Assembly (NCBI RefSeq): GCF_965638725.1
Contig: NC_134951.1
Coordinates: 78,557,068 to 78,621,067, forward strand
Direction: 5' to 3'
DNA from: Aptenodytes patagonicus
Lineage: Eukaryota > Chordata > Aves > Sphenisciformes > Spheniscidae
Length of the DNA stretch: 64,000 nt
The translations under genes and the position numbers were made by a program. Shown in pieces: positions 1 through 12,683 of this stretch (positions are counted from its first letter, which is position 1; every line of letters begins with the position of its first letter). The notes below the pieces were generated by a model that saw only the letters and a program-made list of their open reading frames with translations, was not told the origin of the DNA and searched no databases.

Positions 1-569
1 ACTATACTTTTAACCTGACCAGCCTTTCTGGAAGATCATTTGAGGTAATGCCTTCTGGTGGTGTGACTTTTTTTTTTTTTTTTTTAAATTGCCCATTGCT
101 ATCAACATTTTAAAACTGAAGCAGGGGCATCTTTTAAGCATCCTGAGGTGTGAGAGGAGACTGAAGCATGTGCTGCAGCTGTGGTGGTCAGTGTTGATAT
201 CCCCTCTGTCAGAGGCCAAACAAATAATATTAGAGGGAATAATATTAGGTTTTTAATGTTTTTGAGAGGGAAATTCATGGATATACTGATGGGGAAAGGA
301 AGGAGAAATCGTCACCTGTGGCAGAATCCTGAACGTGAAAACAAGTCTGCTGAACAGACTGTATCCTTGGTCCTGTGGGTGTACTTTATCTGCAGTTTTG
401 CCATATTAAGGAAGGCCAGACTTGCAAAATTGGTTATTTTATTTTCCTCCTGCATTATGCAAGTACTGTGTGAGACTTGGTTTCGTAAAGCACTCGGGTG
501 GTTCTTTTTAAGCATTGACTGCAGGCTCTGAGGCAGCCTTGTTTGTGATGCTTCTGGATGTCCACACAG
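1..569 (+). other. IGF2R: IGF2R intron (upstream of first visible exon)
   Basis: No exon is supported here. The stretch ends in a CAG acceptor directly before the first recognisable IGF2R exon at 570, so it is intron 37 if the human numbering of 48 exons holds (inferred by counting back from the last exon). It contains an 18-base T run at 68-85. Short open frames on both strands lack splice context and resemble no known protein. Confidence 0.75.
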
Positions 570-3500
570 GTATTTTCTGGATCCAACAGTTACCATGTTG
601 GCGTATGCAGTAAGGCAGCAGATTTGCCGCAGGGAAAATGCAAAAATGGGGCAGTGTGTCTGACATCTGAAAGTGGTGCGTCATCTTTTGGAAACATAAA
701 GGAAATGAAAATGGACTATAGCCACCAGGATGAAACGGTCATCTTGCAGTATACAGGAGGTGATCGGTGCCCTCCAGGTGAGATTGAAGCAGACCCATTC
801 TTTATGTAAAAACTTGTCAGCTTTTTTTATCCTTAAAATGCGAGGTTTTGTTGCAATAGGAGGGAAGCAACGTGGATTTTGCATATGGCAATAGAAACGT
901 GTAGTTCCGTTAAATCACATGCACTATACTAATCTGCAACATCAACATATATCTGCTAGAAGAGAGAGTGCAAGTTTTCTGTAGGGATGATTGTAGCTAA
1001 TCGTACACTACATCCTAGTTTTCTAATTGGGTTTAGACTCAATGTTGCAGTATTTCTGTTGTCTGCCTCTGACTTTTCTTTAGTATTTAAGTATAGGCTT
1101 TGGATATGGTCCTGAATATGGATATACCTGATATTCTACTGCATGTTATTAAGAGGATATACCTTTCCTTCTCAGTGACTGAAAAGGGAGAGCTTTGTGT
1201 GTTCCCCTTCAAGTACAAAGGGAAGACCTATGAGGAATGTATTACAGAAGAAAAGAATAGGCCATGGTGTGCTACAACTGAAAACTACCAGGGAGATGGA
1301 AAGTGGGGATTTTGTGGTAATGGTAAGAACTTCCTATACTTCATGTGCAAGGATCTGAGCTAACACAGGGAGTTAGCCATTATCAGGCTGGGCAAAAGAC
1401 CTCTGGTGCAATACGGTGGAAGTAAAGGGATAGGAGTGGGCAAGACAAGGAATTTATGGGACAAACCTGACTCTACTCAAGTGAGTGAGCGAAATACTTT
1501 TGAAATAAAAAGTTCATGCATTTAGATCATGAGTGTTCAAGTCATAAGTGATGACTCTGCTTTGATGGAGATCAGTCATTTTGGAAGGAACACTACTTTC
1601 TAAAAAGCATGAAAGCTAACCTAGGGAATAAAGTTGCTAGGTAAAGCATTTGTGCCTCTTTGCTATATGAAACAATACCTGATTAAAATTGTTGTTGATA
1701 TCACAAAATTGCTACACTAAAATCCCTACATGCATGAAAGTCTCTTGCAAAGTATTTTTTTCCTTCCCCACCCCCCCACCTTCCCCCTTATAGCAACTGC
1801 AAGAAGGGAATCTACCATTATCTTCACATGTGATGAAAATGCTGGTGTTGGGAGACCACACCTTCTGAGTGAGACACTTGGCTGTGCTGTGACGTTTGAA
1901 TGGAAGACTCAAGCTGTTTGTCCTCCCAAGAAGATGGAGTGCAAGTTTGTCCAAAAACACAGAACTTATGACTTGAGAATGCTCTCTTCCCTGACGGGAT
2001 CATGGATCTTTTTCCACAATGGGAACTCGTGAGTAATGAGCAACTCCCAGGGAGCAGCTTGCTAATCGATACAGTTGAAATTGTAATGTGGCATAGTACT
2101 TCTCTTTGGTCCCTGTTCAGAGTCTGTTTAAACTGCTGACAGTGTCTTAAAATGCGTAACACTGCATATAGACAAAAAAACAGAAAGGAACCCATTTTAT
2201 CTGAAGAGGACGAATAATTACTGTCTTCATCCTCACCCCTTCCCTCTATTGCTAACCCTTTTTAAACGATGAATAAGTCTAAACTAAAAGCTTTTTAAAG
2301 GCTTTCTATTTAAACTGTTATCTTAACAAAGTCATTTTGTAGTTTAAATGCAATTTTTTTGATTCTTAATCATGTTGAACAAAAATCTTAATGACTTAGT
2401 TGCCATCTTTTGACTCAAACTTTAGACAAAAAGTTACACACTTGAGTAGGGCCTTCCTCCCCGCGTTCCTCTAAGAATCAACTTAGAGGAAAATATGAAT
2501 GGCAGGAAGTCATCAACCTCTCCAGCCTCCCCCCTCCAGTTAGCAAATAGAAATGAACTGGCAAGGATGAGAGCATCTAATTCTAAACTTATGATAAACT
2601 ATGGGGTAACAAAACTGTTTCATTCACTGCCTTGCTACTAGTTTCTCTGTTCTAATAAAACTTAACTGGTATAGCTCCGAAGAGACGCTGAATTTCGGAC
2701 AGTACTATAACCTTTATAGCTGAAAAAACTTTTGGGCATTTCTTGACTCATTTCCAATTTCTAGTTTTGACCTAGGTCAAAATTAACTAGTGAACTAATC
2801 TGGTAAATGATCAATTTTTTTTGCACAGAGTCATTTACTTGAAAATGATGGTTAGAAGTAACCTTCTAAACCCTAGTACATGCTTTACCTGTCAGCTAGT
2901 TAGAGTATTTAATTTCTTTCAACCTGGCTAGCTTCCCATGAGGATTCTAAAGTTTATATCTCACTTTTTCAGTTTAGCCTAAATTAATTCTAAAGAAGTT
3001 TTGTCTACCATGTTCTTTATAGGTACTATGTGAATCTCTGTCAGAGGGTACATGAGGGACCCACAGGCTGCCCTGAAAGAGCCAGTATTTGCAGGAAAAG
3101 CAACAATGGTGACGTTCAAGTTCTTGGACTTGTTCATACACAGAAGCTGAATGTGACAGGTAGAGTTACTTTTGTTCCTGTAGAGAGCTAGAGATGGTTA
3201 AATCTTACAACCTAGCTATAGTGGTTGTTAAATTATGGTGAAGCCTTTATTTTGAAATATCTTTACCAGTGAATCTTCTGTTTAAAAACAAAACCAGTAA
3301 ATGCTACTACTCAAACTTAAAAGTGGTGGTTAAACCATGAGAAAACATTGAAGCAAATAAACAGTGTTGTCATTAAAGCTGTAAGAAGGGAATTGTCCAT
3401 CTGAACGTCAAGAAACACTTTTTGTACAGTGAGGGTGACTGAGCACTGGCACAGGTTGCTCAAAGAGGTTGTGGAGTCTCCTACCTTGGAGATAGTCAAA

Positions 3501-6500
3501 AGCCATCTGGATATGGTCCTGGGCAGCCAGCTCCAGGTGACCCTGCTTGAGCAAGGAGTTTGGACCAGATGACCTCCAGAGGTCCCTTCCAGCCTCAACC
3601 AGTCTGTGATTCTATAATTGTGGGAGGGGGAATTATTTTTGTTCATCCCGTTTTGAAAGACTTGTTCTATGTCCAGTAACTTCTTCAATTAAAGCAACAT
3701 GTGAAAGATGACTAATTGGCTTCACTTTTAAGAAAAGGAATAAAAAAACCCCTCAACCTTACTCAATTTTTCAGTTTAAAAAATATTTTTTAAATTGCTG
3801 CTGAGTTTGTGAAATTGAGGGAAATTTTCCATCCAGCTACAAAAGCAATGGGGTGTATTGCATGTGTTTATTGCCTGAATTAATTTATAAATGGATGTCT
3901 TCATTTACTCTTATGTTTTAAAAAAATGATGTCTTAAATGTAAACGTTCGTTGTGGCCATACTGGTGACCGGAACACATGGTACGATGTAAATACAAAGG
4001 TGTTTGAGGAGTGATTTTTAAATGATCATCAGCATGAAGGCCTCAAATTACTGAAGTGCTGTAATTGATGTATGGTCTATGCAGGGGGAAAAAAAAAAAT
4101 CCTAGAAATTAATCTCAAGTAATGAAGTCTGGAGAATGAGCAAAGGGAACATCTGACAACTGCTTACAAAAGCCTTGAGTGTCACAGTTTTTCTCTTCTA
4201 GGTGATGCAGTGTATATTAGTTATTCCGGTGGGCAGGAATGTAGGAAAAACAAGAAAGTAACAACAATTATAGAACTGAAGTGTGCAAAAACAGTTGGCA
4301 TGCCCATGCTGCAGAGGTGAGTAACAACATACCACTGATCTTCATGGCTTATTCCTTTGTATCTCTCTAGTAAACTGTACGTCTCAGGACAGTGACTGTC
4401 TGTTCTGTTGGACAGTCCCTAAAATAATCCTTGGTCTGTACTTAAAAGACATGGATCTTCTGGAATTTCTGCACCTGTTCACTTCCATAAACAATTGTAT
4501 TCTGTATTTATCTTAAAATTTCTGGGCAAAAATTTAAGCATTCTACTTCCAAATTAGATCTGACGATGGCTGGGATGCTGTTGTTTTCAATGTCAATTGT
4601 AGTACAACCACTCTTAAGTTTGCTCAAGATTTGTTTAGTAGAGAACACTTACTGTAGGTAAGTGATTGAGCTAATAGAACATGGTTTATTGTTGCCTCAG
4701 TACAGATTATTTAACTAGAAGCTGTCCAAAGTGAGAGATATGTACATGATCACAAATACTGAGAAAGCTCGATGGCTTTTTGTTCAGTCTTGCTTTGGTT
4801 AACTGTATATTGTTTGTAGAATTGGGAAACCGAGCAAAATGCTCTGTATGAGTCGAAGAACTAAGCAGCAAAATCTGACTAGCTTATACTCCTTGTCCTA
4901 GTTAAATAATGCACAGCACGTTAAACCTGCCAAGAGCAGCATGACATGTTTGTTAGCTAAAATGTTTTGATAAAACCCTCTGAAAACACTGTGTGACTTC
5001 TGGAACTTTTGAAGTAGGAAGTTCAAGTGCAGCCAGGTCTTTTTAGGTCTTGGAACTGCAGAAAAGTGCAGTGCAACTCTTCAAGTAGCTTTTGTTTGAG
5101 TGCTACTTGACTATTTTAGCTTACTCTTGGCATGAAGCTTAGGACATTCCCACGCATGGGTTAGCAGCTGCGTGTCTTCCCTTTCTCAAGATACTAAGCA
5201 CTTGTTACTGTTTCCTGGAATCATGAGTTGTGTCTGTTATTTGGTAGGATTGATGACGAAAACTGTGCTTACTACATCACTTGGGACACACGCGTAGCTT
5301 GTGCTGTGAAGCAGCAGGAGGTGGAGGTGGTGAACGGAACAGTTATTAATCCTGCAACTGGGAAAAACTTCTCTTTAGGGGATGTTTATTACAAGTAAGT
5401 AAAAAACCCTACCAAACCCCCCCCAAAAACCCAAAACAACAAAACCCCAACAGCAACCAAAAACCACACCACCTTAGTCCTGTAGAACTGTACTGCAAGA
5501 AAAGAGAGCTTGGTGTGAATATTCTATGTTGCCGTAACAGTTCTTAGCTGTCAAGTGGAAATAGCACTGAATTAACTTTGTACCAATGAGTGACTTAAAG
5601 GCCTGATTAATAGTGCAGCTCACAGCTGGGCTTATAGCTTTGAGCATGTCCAGGTGTACTCAAGACTAGGCTAAAGCCTACACATGCTCACCTTGATGTT
5701 AGATCTCTTTATTGTGGGTTATTGCTCTCTTCCATAGTGTGTAGACATTAGTTCAGTGACAGAGAACTTGATTTTTTTCACCTAGAGTACTCCTTGGCTT
5801 TTTACATAGCACGTTTTTTTTCCTGCTTAGACGATCCATGTGGAAGTAGGAACCCATGCTTCAGAAACCTCACAAGTGAGGAAGGACAGCTCTGGAGGAA
5901 TGGTCAAGCATGACTGAACTCAGGAGAGGGAGGGGAAGACCAGCAGTTACACTGACTATACTACACATTGCACATAACTCTGGTTCAGAATCTCTTATAA
6001 ACTACTATATTTAACGTCAATGCTAGTGTTATGGAAGGAAATCTGCCCATACTAGCGTTATGGGAAGAATAAACTCTGCTTGCAGGGCACAAAGCATTAG
6101 TGTGCAGGATTGGAGTAACTGAGCAGAAGCGTTGTGAATAAACCTGCTGTGCAAACGTGGTGATAGCATTACAAGCATAGACAAAAAACAAAAATCAAAC
6201 AGGCCTGGATGAAGGAGGAGAGGAAGTCAGGACAAAAATAAAACTTGGTGTAACGCGAGATTAAAGGCAAGTCATATTTGAGCAAGCTCAGCCTTCGAGC
6301 AGGTGGCTAGAACAAATAGCTATGAATCTCAGCATTCTCTGTCTGACCAGCAGAGTGAAAGGATACTATTGTAAATAGTACTTAGATAACAGTTATGGTA
6401 GAGCTAGTTACCCTTCTGGAGAAGACAGCTGAGCTATGCTATTTATCATAGCTACAGAGCACACAATATAGTTCTTACGGTCAGTAGGCTAGCTTGTGTT

Positions 6501-9500
6501 TGAGCTGCTGAATCATGCTTTTGTCTCCAGTTTATCTTAATCCTTTGGAGGTATTTACATGTTCATACACCCATTGAGGGCAATATAACTAGAAAAGCTT
6601 GCTTTTTGTGCTTTCTTAGATTATATTTATGCTAAATATAATCCTCATTTGTAATGTCCAGGGAGGAAGCCTCAGTCCTGCATCTTCTCTGGTTGCTGAA
6701 TCAGTCACTCCAACTTGCTCTGGAATCAACCAGTGGTAGCAGCTACCACTGTTGCCAGTCTTATGTTTTGGGAATAAACTAAATCTGTGAGTTTAGACTT
6801 AAGGATAGACCTGCCCTCTGGTTTCCTCAGGTTGTACACGGCTTCTGGTGACATACGGACAAATGGCGATAAATATGTATATGAAATTCAACTTTCTGGT
6901 ATAAGAAACTCAAGTTTCCCAGAATGCTCTGGAGCAAACATCTGCCAGGTTAAAACTAACGAACGTCGCTTTCGGAGAATTGGTTCTGCCAGAAAAGCTA
7001 AATATTACGTTGAGGGTAAGTACTTGCTCACTAGCCAGAATTGCTTGATACTCCATGTGAATTGCTTCATCAGAAAATGGTTCTTGTTTCACAACATCTG
7101 TGCTAATCTATTTCTGTAAAGGTATCCAGAGTCTGTCTAGCAGAATTTAGGTTGTTTTTTTCTTATTGTGTAAGCTCAGTTGCAAATGTGGCCTTAATAG
7201 GGTTTGGGCTTGACAGTTGTTGAGAGACTTTGGTAGAAACAATGCAAGATGGAAGACTTGGTCTCCTGTTTTCCTCTGTGCTTGTGCTGCATAAGCAATG
7301 ATCTCCTTTATCTAGCTACTTTTTCTTGTGAAGAGCTTAGCCCACTGTTCCATAGCAACTGATGGGATCACCTACATAAAAGTATAAGCTCATCTGCAGA
7401 TACTGCAAAGTGTAACCTGCAGAACAAATACATAACTTTCCAGGGTCTAGTGTTAATAGAGTGTTCTCAAGGAAGTAGTAAACGATAAGGTTTTCTTCTC
7501 GTTGTAGATGATGACTTGGATGTCATACTTTCATCAGACTCCAGATGCGGTAAAGATAAATCAAAGTTTGTCTCTTCAACCATTTTCTTCCACTGCCATC
7601 CACAAGTAAAGGAAGGCATCCCTGAATTCCTTCATGAGACTGCAGATTGCCAGTATTTATTTACCTGGTACACATCTGCTGTGTGTCCATTAATGTGAGT
7701 AGTTAACTATTTTCTGAAAGCAGCTCTTGTCAGCACTTCTCAGCTAAAGGCTTTTTCGTATTTGTTCATCACAGTGACTGTGAAAAAATGAAAAGCTAAA
7801 AAAGCAGTAGACTCATGGGTAGATGGAATTGGTGTTCACGTATGTAATGTTTGGCACATGACCACTAAATAAACACTTGCCAAGTTGATCTGGACCTAAA
7901 GCTGCTTGTTTGCACGGGAAATGGAGAGGCATGGTGGAATTAATATTGTTGTTCTCACTAAGTAAAACCTACTGTAGCTAACAGAACATGCTGTTTCATG
8001 TTACTGAGAGGAATAACCAGTGTTTGGGTAAGGTTTTTTGTCCTCCTTGCCTTACTGTCTGGAAAACTTTAAAGCCATGGCAAAGACTGGCTTTCCCTGC
8101 TAGCTGCCTACTTCTTAAAGCTGGAGTGAAAATCATTGCAGGTCTTAGAGGAATAATGAGGTGTTTCTGCAATTAATTATGATCAGCTTACCTACAGATC
8201 CAAAAAGGAGTAATGAGGTGACAGTGTTAAAAGCAGAGCGACTGTATCTAGGTGCTTACTGGCATTCTTGACATGTAGGCAACCTCACTGCAAAGAATGG
8301 AGTGACTACTTCTAGGACTGTTCACTTTCTGGCTGCCAGCTTGAAAACATAGGGAAATTGTTTATTCTGGTTTAAACAGGCAATTAGCTATTGAGGTCTG
8401 TGTAGTGCCATAGTCAGCTGGAAGGTAAATAATTGCTGTAGCTTTTGCAGCTAGCTCAGGTGCAGGTTTGGTTCTAAAATAGCAGCTTTGTGTGGATAGC
8501 TGCTGCTGTGTAAGCTCTAGAGTGCCTAATCATGCACTTCAGTCTTGACTGTAATCAGTTTTACGCACTGTTGGAAAGCATACCAGGATGTAGGCCCAGT
8601 ACATACATTTTTATTTTTTCAGTGATTTTTACTTAGAACGAAATTCCTTGAATTCAATTCTTTATAGCTGTTAGGTTGGACTGACAGGATGGTTTGGCAT
8701 GTTTGGTATCTTTGAATCTGCTGTTTCTAATCCAGTTTCATGCAACTGGTCAATAGATCTTACTCGTCCTTTTTTTCCCAATTTATGTTACTAGATTAAC
8801 CAATGACCCAGGAAGCAATGAGCACCAGACTGATCAGGAGGCCCAAGTACATAAAGGCCTTTCAAGGAGAAGTCAGGCTGTTGGTGCTGTGCTGAGTGTC
8901 CTCCTGGTTGTTCTCACTGCGTGCCTAATAATCTTGCTGCTCTACAAAAAAGAGAGGAGGTAAGAAACAATTGGGAGGCTTTAGAATTTTCTTTGGTAGG
9001 ACTTGTTTCCTCAGTGAAAGGGAAGTAGTGAACTTCAGAGATTTAAGTTCTGTTTTTCAGTTGGCAGCATCAACTGTCAAACGGCTGGGTTTTTTCGAAT
9101 TCCCCATTACTGTCTGAAGGTCCATGTAAAGAGGGCTGGAGTACACAATTGAATCGGGCTAGTCTCTGTTGTGGACATCTGCTAATTAAGGAGGGTAAAA
9201 CAATGTGACAATATTGTTAGTATTTGATAGCCCTCTCCTTTTATGGTGTCAAGCTGGAACCATACAACAGCAGCAAGGAACAAGTGCAAGTCCTGCTGAT
9301 TCTCTGCTTTCCGGACAAGTTTGGGTTTTTTCCCCTTAGACATAAAGGCCAGAGGTGTTTCAGAACAGTCACCCTGAAGCTGTGGTAAGGGGGAAGATGT
9401 ACATCATCATGGACTGAATTTTGTTAGAGTGGTTCAGGGTCAAGTGTCACTATGCGATAGCTTGCAGCTTGCTTGGTGAAATGCTTTATGTTGATGGTAA

Positions 9501-10489
9501 AAATCCAGTGAAGAAAAGTGAGGGCTAATAAGGGGGATACAGTTTCCCTAATGTAGTATTCTTCCCCTTCTTTAGGGAAATCATAATAAACAAGATAACG
9601 AACTGCTGCAGAAGAACATCTGGTGTTTCCTACAAATACACAAAGGTAATACAGTGGCAAAATCGAAGGTGGTTTGTTTTTTTTTTCTTGTCAAGTTTTC
9701 TTAATATGAAGCTTTTATTAATAAATAAATAAATGCCCTTAATTCCTAGTTCCTTCAGTGCATGGAAACCATACTGTGTGGCTTCAGGAAAGCCACATAG
9801 CTATCTACATTTATATTGTGAAATGGGAAACGAAGATAGAGCTGAGGAAATGAAGAGCAGTCCATAAATAGCTAAATAACACATAAATGTACAGGAAGAG
9901 AGAATTCTGTTTCAGACATAGTGAAAAGTGATAGTAACAGCATGCTATTGCAGTATTAGTATCTTACGTCTAAGTTAAACCCAAGGCCATGTGTGGTGTG
10001 GGGTCTGACAATCGGGGAGATCAGCGTGTGGCAGAGTCTAGAGTGGTATACGCAGTCTCCTCTTGCATTTTTTTTTTTTTCTTGCAGATAAACAGCGAAG
10101 AAGAAGCTAATGAGAATGAAACAGAGTGGCTTATGGAGGAAATCGCAGCACCAAATCAAAGAACAGCAAAAGGCGGGCAGGAGAATGGTCACATTACTAC
10201 CAAGTCTGTTACATCTGAAGCCTTTACCTCTCTCCATGTGGATGACCTGGACAGTGAGGATGAAGTGTTAACCGTTCCAGATGTAAAGATTCAGACAGGA
10301 AGAGGACTAGACAAGAGCAAGCACCCACAAAAGAAGCCAACCAGTCTTGGAAGTGATGACAAAGCTTGTTTGCTGAATGTGGGCAGGGAAAGGAAAGCAA
10401 AAGCCAAGCCAGGCCAGCAGCAGGCACAGAACTCTACAAATACAGTATCGTTTCATGATGATAGTGATGAGGACTTGTTGAATGTTTAA
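570..10489 (+). CDS. IGF2R: IGF2R, cation-independent mannose 6-phosphate receptor, C-terminal 665 residues (5' part outside window)
   Basis: Eleven exons join in frame: 570-777, 1176-1322, 1794-2028, 3023-3159, 4202-4316, 5248-5394, 6831-7015, 7508-7694, 8795-8959, 9576-9645, 10088-10489. All introns are GT-AG and the phases agree throughout. The joined frame totals 1998 bases including TAA at 10487-10489. The protein shows the end of lumenal domain 13 with a fibronectin type II insert, then domains 14 and 15, each closing with the repeat signature W-x-T-x-x-x-C ([27 protein letters not shown]). One hydrophobic membrane span and a cytosolic tail follow. In the known family, this receptor binds mannose 6-phosphate on lysosomal enzymes in the trans-Golgi and releases them in endosomes. 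The IGF2-binding domain 11 lies upstream of the window, so ligand range cannot be judged. Introns are otherwise plain: 3160-4201 holds a CR1 fragment, 4317-5247 a pseudo-exon, 5395-6830 an A/C-rich tract (about 5400-5475) and a palindrome, and 9646-10087 a short TAAA repeat. No frameshift or internal stop is seen. Confidence 0.96.
1176..1322 (+). other. IGF2R: Exon encoding the fibronectin type II module of IGF2R domain 13
   Basis: This 147-base exon is in phase 1 at both ends, so it can be inserted or skipped without shifting the frame. It encodes a compact module with four cysteines and the aromatic residues expected of a fibronectin type II fold ([10 protein letters not shown] near the start, RPWCATT in the middle, WGFC at the end). 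It interrupts domain 13 between GDRCPP and the following exon. In mammals this module modulates ligand binding by the neighbouring IGF2 site. Whether it does so in this species is not visible here. Confidence 0.92.
3400..3616 (+). mobile_element. CR1 LINE 3' fragment in an IGF2R intron
   Basis: The sequence matches the familiar CR1 3' end in sense orientation: the block encoding the last reverse transcriptase residues (gagggtgactgagcactggc), then gacctccagaggtcccttcc and a terminal gtgattctata. It is 5'-truncated, as most CR1 copies are, and lies in the intron 3160-4201. Boundaries are approximate. Confidence 0.85.
4558..4657 (+). other. Candidate pseudo-exon or poison exon in an IGF2R intron
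   Basis: A 100-base stretch is preceded by a pyrimidine-containing AG (ttctacttccaaattag) and followed by a near-perfect donor gtaagtg. The preceding real exon ends with two bases of an Arg codon, and this stretch would continue that frame for 33 codons and then end in TAG exactly at the donor. It does not resemble any receptor sequence. The true next exon (5248-5394) gives the expected domain 14 sequence, so this is not part of the main transcript. Confidence 0.25.
6731..6751. repeat. Perfect inverted repeat, 10-base arms, 1-base centre
   Basis: The arm cagtggtagc at 6731-6740 is followed by one base and then gctaccactg, its exact reverse complement. It lies in the IGF2R intron 5395-6830, about 80 bases before the next exon. 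It could fold as a 9-base-pair hairpin with a three-base loop in RNA. No function is assigned. Confidence 0.6.
8877..8945 (+). other. IGF2R: Transmembrane segment of IGF2R
   Basis: Within the exon 8795-8959, a run of about 23 small and branched hydrophobic residues ([20 protein letters not shown] and onward) is followed by basic residues KKERR. This is the single type I membrane span, with the basic stop-transfer side in the cytosol. The preceding stretch ([20 protein letters not shown]) is the short hydrophilic stalk after domain 15. Confidence 0.93.
9576..10489 (+). other. IGF2R: IGF2R cytosolic sorting tail (two exons)
   Basis: Exons 9576-9645 and 10088-10489 encode the tail. Visible motifs are a YxxPhi signal YTKI spanning the exon junction (the mammalian endocytosis signal is YSKV), an acidic stretch [10 protein letters not shown], the acidic serine cluster DLDSEDEVL, and a C-terminal acidic dileucine SDEDLL three codons before the stop. 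In the mammalian receptor these signals recruit AP-2, AP-1/PACS-type factors and GGA adaptors. Their conservation suggests the same trafficking route. The middle of the tail is low-complexity and polar. Confidence 0.9.
9716..9736. repeat. Short (TAAA)n microsatellite
   Basis: Four to five copies of a TAAA-type unit lie in the last IGF2R intron. This is a simple repeat with no apparent role. Confidence 0.7.
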
Positions 10490-11755
10490 TAACCCCTCTT
10501 GTGCCTAATCAAATATATATAGAGAGATTATATATTACAGGACAACATTTCCAACCAAATATGAGGACTTCAGCCTGAAAGATTTTTCTGAATTTTGCCT
10601 TTAACAAGAAACCATTGAAAAGGGAAGAAGAGAAAGATTTCTTGGTTGTTTACAATGATCTGTTCAGTAATGACTGGATTTCTAACATCCAGTTGGCTGA
10701 GTAATATTGACTCTCTCTAGCCAGGACACTTTTTTTTTTTTAAGCCTCAGCATAGATGTTAAATGCTTGCTTAAAAAAGAGAAACCTTTGAAAGGAAAGG
10801 ATTAAGGCTCAATGAAGCCCCTGGCTCCTGAGACTCAAGTTATCTGACTACTAGCATTTTAACTCCTTGTATTTATTGATCCTCACTACTCAGGTTTGCT
10901 TAATAGCAACATGTTCTTCCTGCCGGCAGGGTATTATTCTATGGGTTCACCCATCGTAAGACAAGGAAAAATATAACTTTTGTGTGTTGGGATGATTTGA
11001 TGTAAATTTTGGAACTGGTCTAATTTATCCTGTAAATTTGAATATCCATTCTAATTTAAACAGATCATTGGTTCAAAGGTATTGACTGAAAGGTACAACT
11101 CTGTATAGCTTTAGCCTGAAATGGTTGCTGTTCTTTGCATGATATTTTTTTTGGTACTGGTCATATGACTGACTTCATCAGTATTTGCCTAAGCAGCTGA
11201 CAAGCACCCAAAGATTTTTTTCCCCAGATTATGGCTGGACTAGGCCGACTGCACAGAGAACCAGAGTTTTTCAAGGACGTAGAGGCAGAATTCCTATAAT
11301 ACAATCTGCGCTGCCCAGTTTGTCATCACCAAGAAAAGCCCAACAACTAGAGGAGCCCTAGTCAGCACAATACCTCTCTCTGGTATTAACTGCAAGAAAA
11401 AAAAATTTGGGCCAATGTTTTCTGATAGCCTAAGGTCTAGCTCTTATGCTATAGTCCTGGCCATGGTCATTGATTTGAAATGTTGCTGGCAATGAATGCA
11501 AGTCAAATTTCCTCTAGCAGTCTTGCTCTTCTCCAGGTGTTTCCTAAATTAAATTATGGGCAATGATAGGGTTTCAAAGCATCGTACGAGTACATGCATT
11601 GGTCAGAATTTTTTGAAACTTTTCATTGTTCCTTTTGGCTGGCTTACTCAGTTTCAACAATGGTTTCTTTTTATAAAAAAACTCAATTTTGAATCAAAAT
11701 AGTGTAATATAAAGTATTCAGCAATTTCAATAAAAGGTATGAAGTGGGTATTCCA
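10490..11755 (+). other. IGF2R: Probable IGF2R 3' UTR
   Basis: This follows the IGF2R stop codon and contains no coding signal. It is A/T-rich with scattered pyrimidine runs. The best canonical poly(A) signal is AATAAA at 11729-11734, which would give a 3' UTR of about 1.25 kb, similar in scale to the mammalian gene. The end is inferred, because cleavage cannot be placed without transcript data. Confidence 0.55.
11729..11734 (+). promoter_or_regulatory. Candidate IGF2R poly(A) signal AATAAA
   Basis: This is the first canonical hexamer after the IGF2R stop codon. Further AATAAA hexamers at 14038-14043 and 14167-14172 are only 150-280 bases before the SLC22A1 start codon and are less likely ends. 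Confidence 0.5.
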
Positions 11756-12645
11756 AATCCCACATCTCAGGTCTGGAATCTTTCTTACACTAGTCTGTAA
11801 TGCTGCTCATCAGCCTGGTGATACCCTTTTTTGCTGTGATAACTAATATCTTAATCGCATCACTCAAAATGAGAACCAATGTTTGATGACAAAGATCAGA
11901 ATATATAGGTAAGCCCCAGTGGTGTGTTCTCTCTTTTATCAGACTTGGGTTTTCTTCCTCTTGTATTGTTACCAGTGAAGCTGTAAATCAGTTCGGCTAA
12001 AGCTGCATCTTGTCATACTTAAAACAAAAGCAGCATTTTTTGTATTTAGCATTAGGTTAATTTGGGGGAATGAGAGGCTTGGCAGTGTATTTTTAATACT
12101 GTCAGTTACCATTGCAACAGTTCTCTCAATGAACATTGAAGAATGCTGCTTCCCTTCCCCAAGTCTTCAAGGCTGGCATCTTGGAGTTGTTTGATCCATG
12201 AACCGCTGCATGAAGTGACTTCCCATGTATCAAGGCATAACACCGCATGGTCTCTTCGTTGTGGCTGTGCATAGTGAGGCTTAGGTGGAGCAGAGGTACT
12301 CTGTCTGGGGGCGCTTATCTGAGCAATATCAATGATATATTTCTAATATGCAGCTGACAGTGACTTCAGTGCCTAGTCTTGGAACTATTGCCCACTTTTT
12401 ATCTAGGCATTTGTAGGTAGGCTGGCTGAATCTTACTTGTTCAGAGCTGGATGCGTGACTTGCTTCACCAGACTATTTTTCCAGTGGAATACCCTGCTTA
12501 ACCATAGGGGAGGGAAGTGTTGCGAGAATAGTAGGGACCAGACGAGTATGGGCAAATAGCTGGGCCAGGAGCAGAAACCCTGCCAGTCAACAGCACGACT
12601 CCCTGTGAAGTGAGCTTCTAAGACACCCACCCGCATGGCACAGTG

Positions 12646-12683
12646 CCACCCAACCCCTCTCTGGACTGCAGAGAGGGTGGTGG
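12646..12683. repeat. Hairpin-forming inverted repeat
   Basis: Arms CCCTCTCTG (12655-12663) and CAGAGAGGG (12669-12677) pair perfectly around a five-base loop. After a small asymmetric internal loop, CCACC (12646-12650) pairs with GGTGG (12679-12683). The stem is too short for a standard microRNA precursor. It lies in intergenic DNA. Confidence 0.45.
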
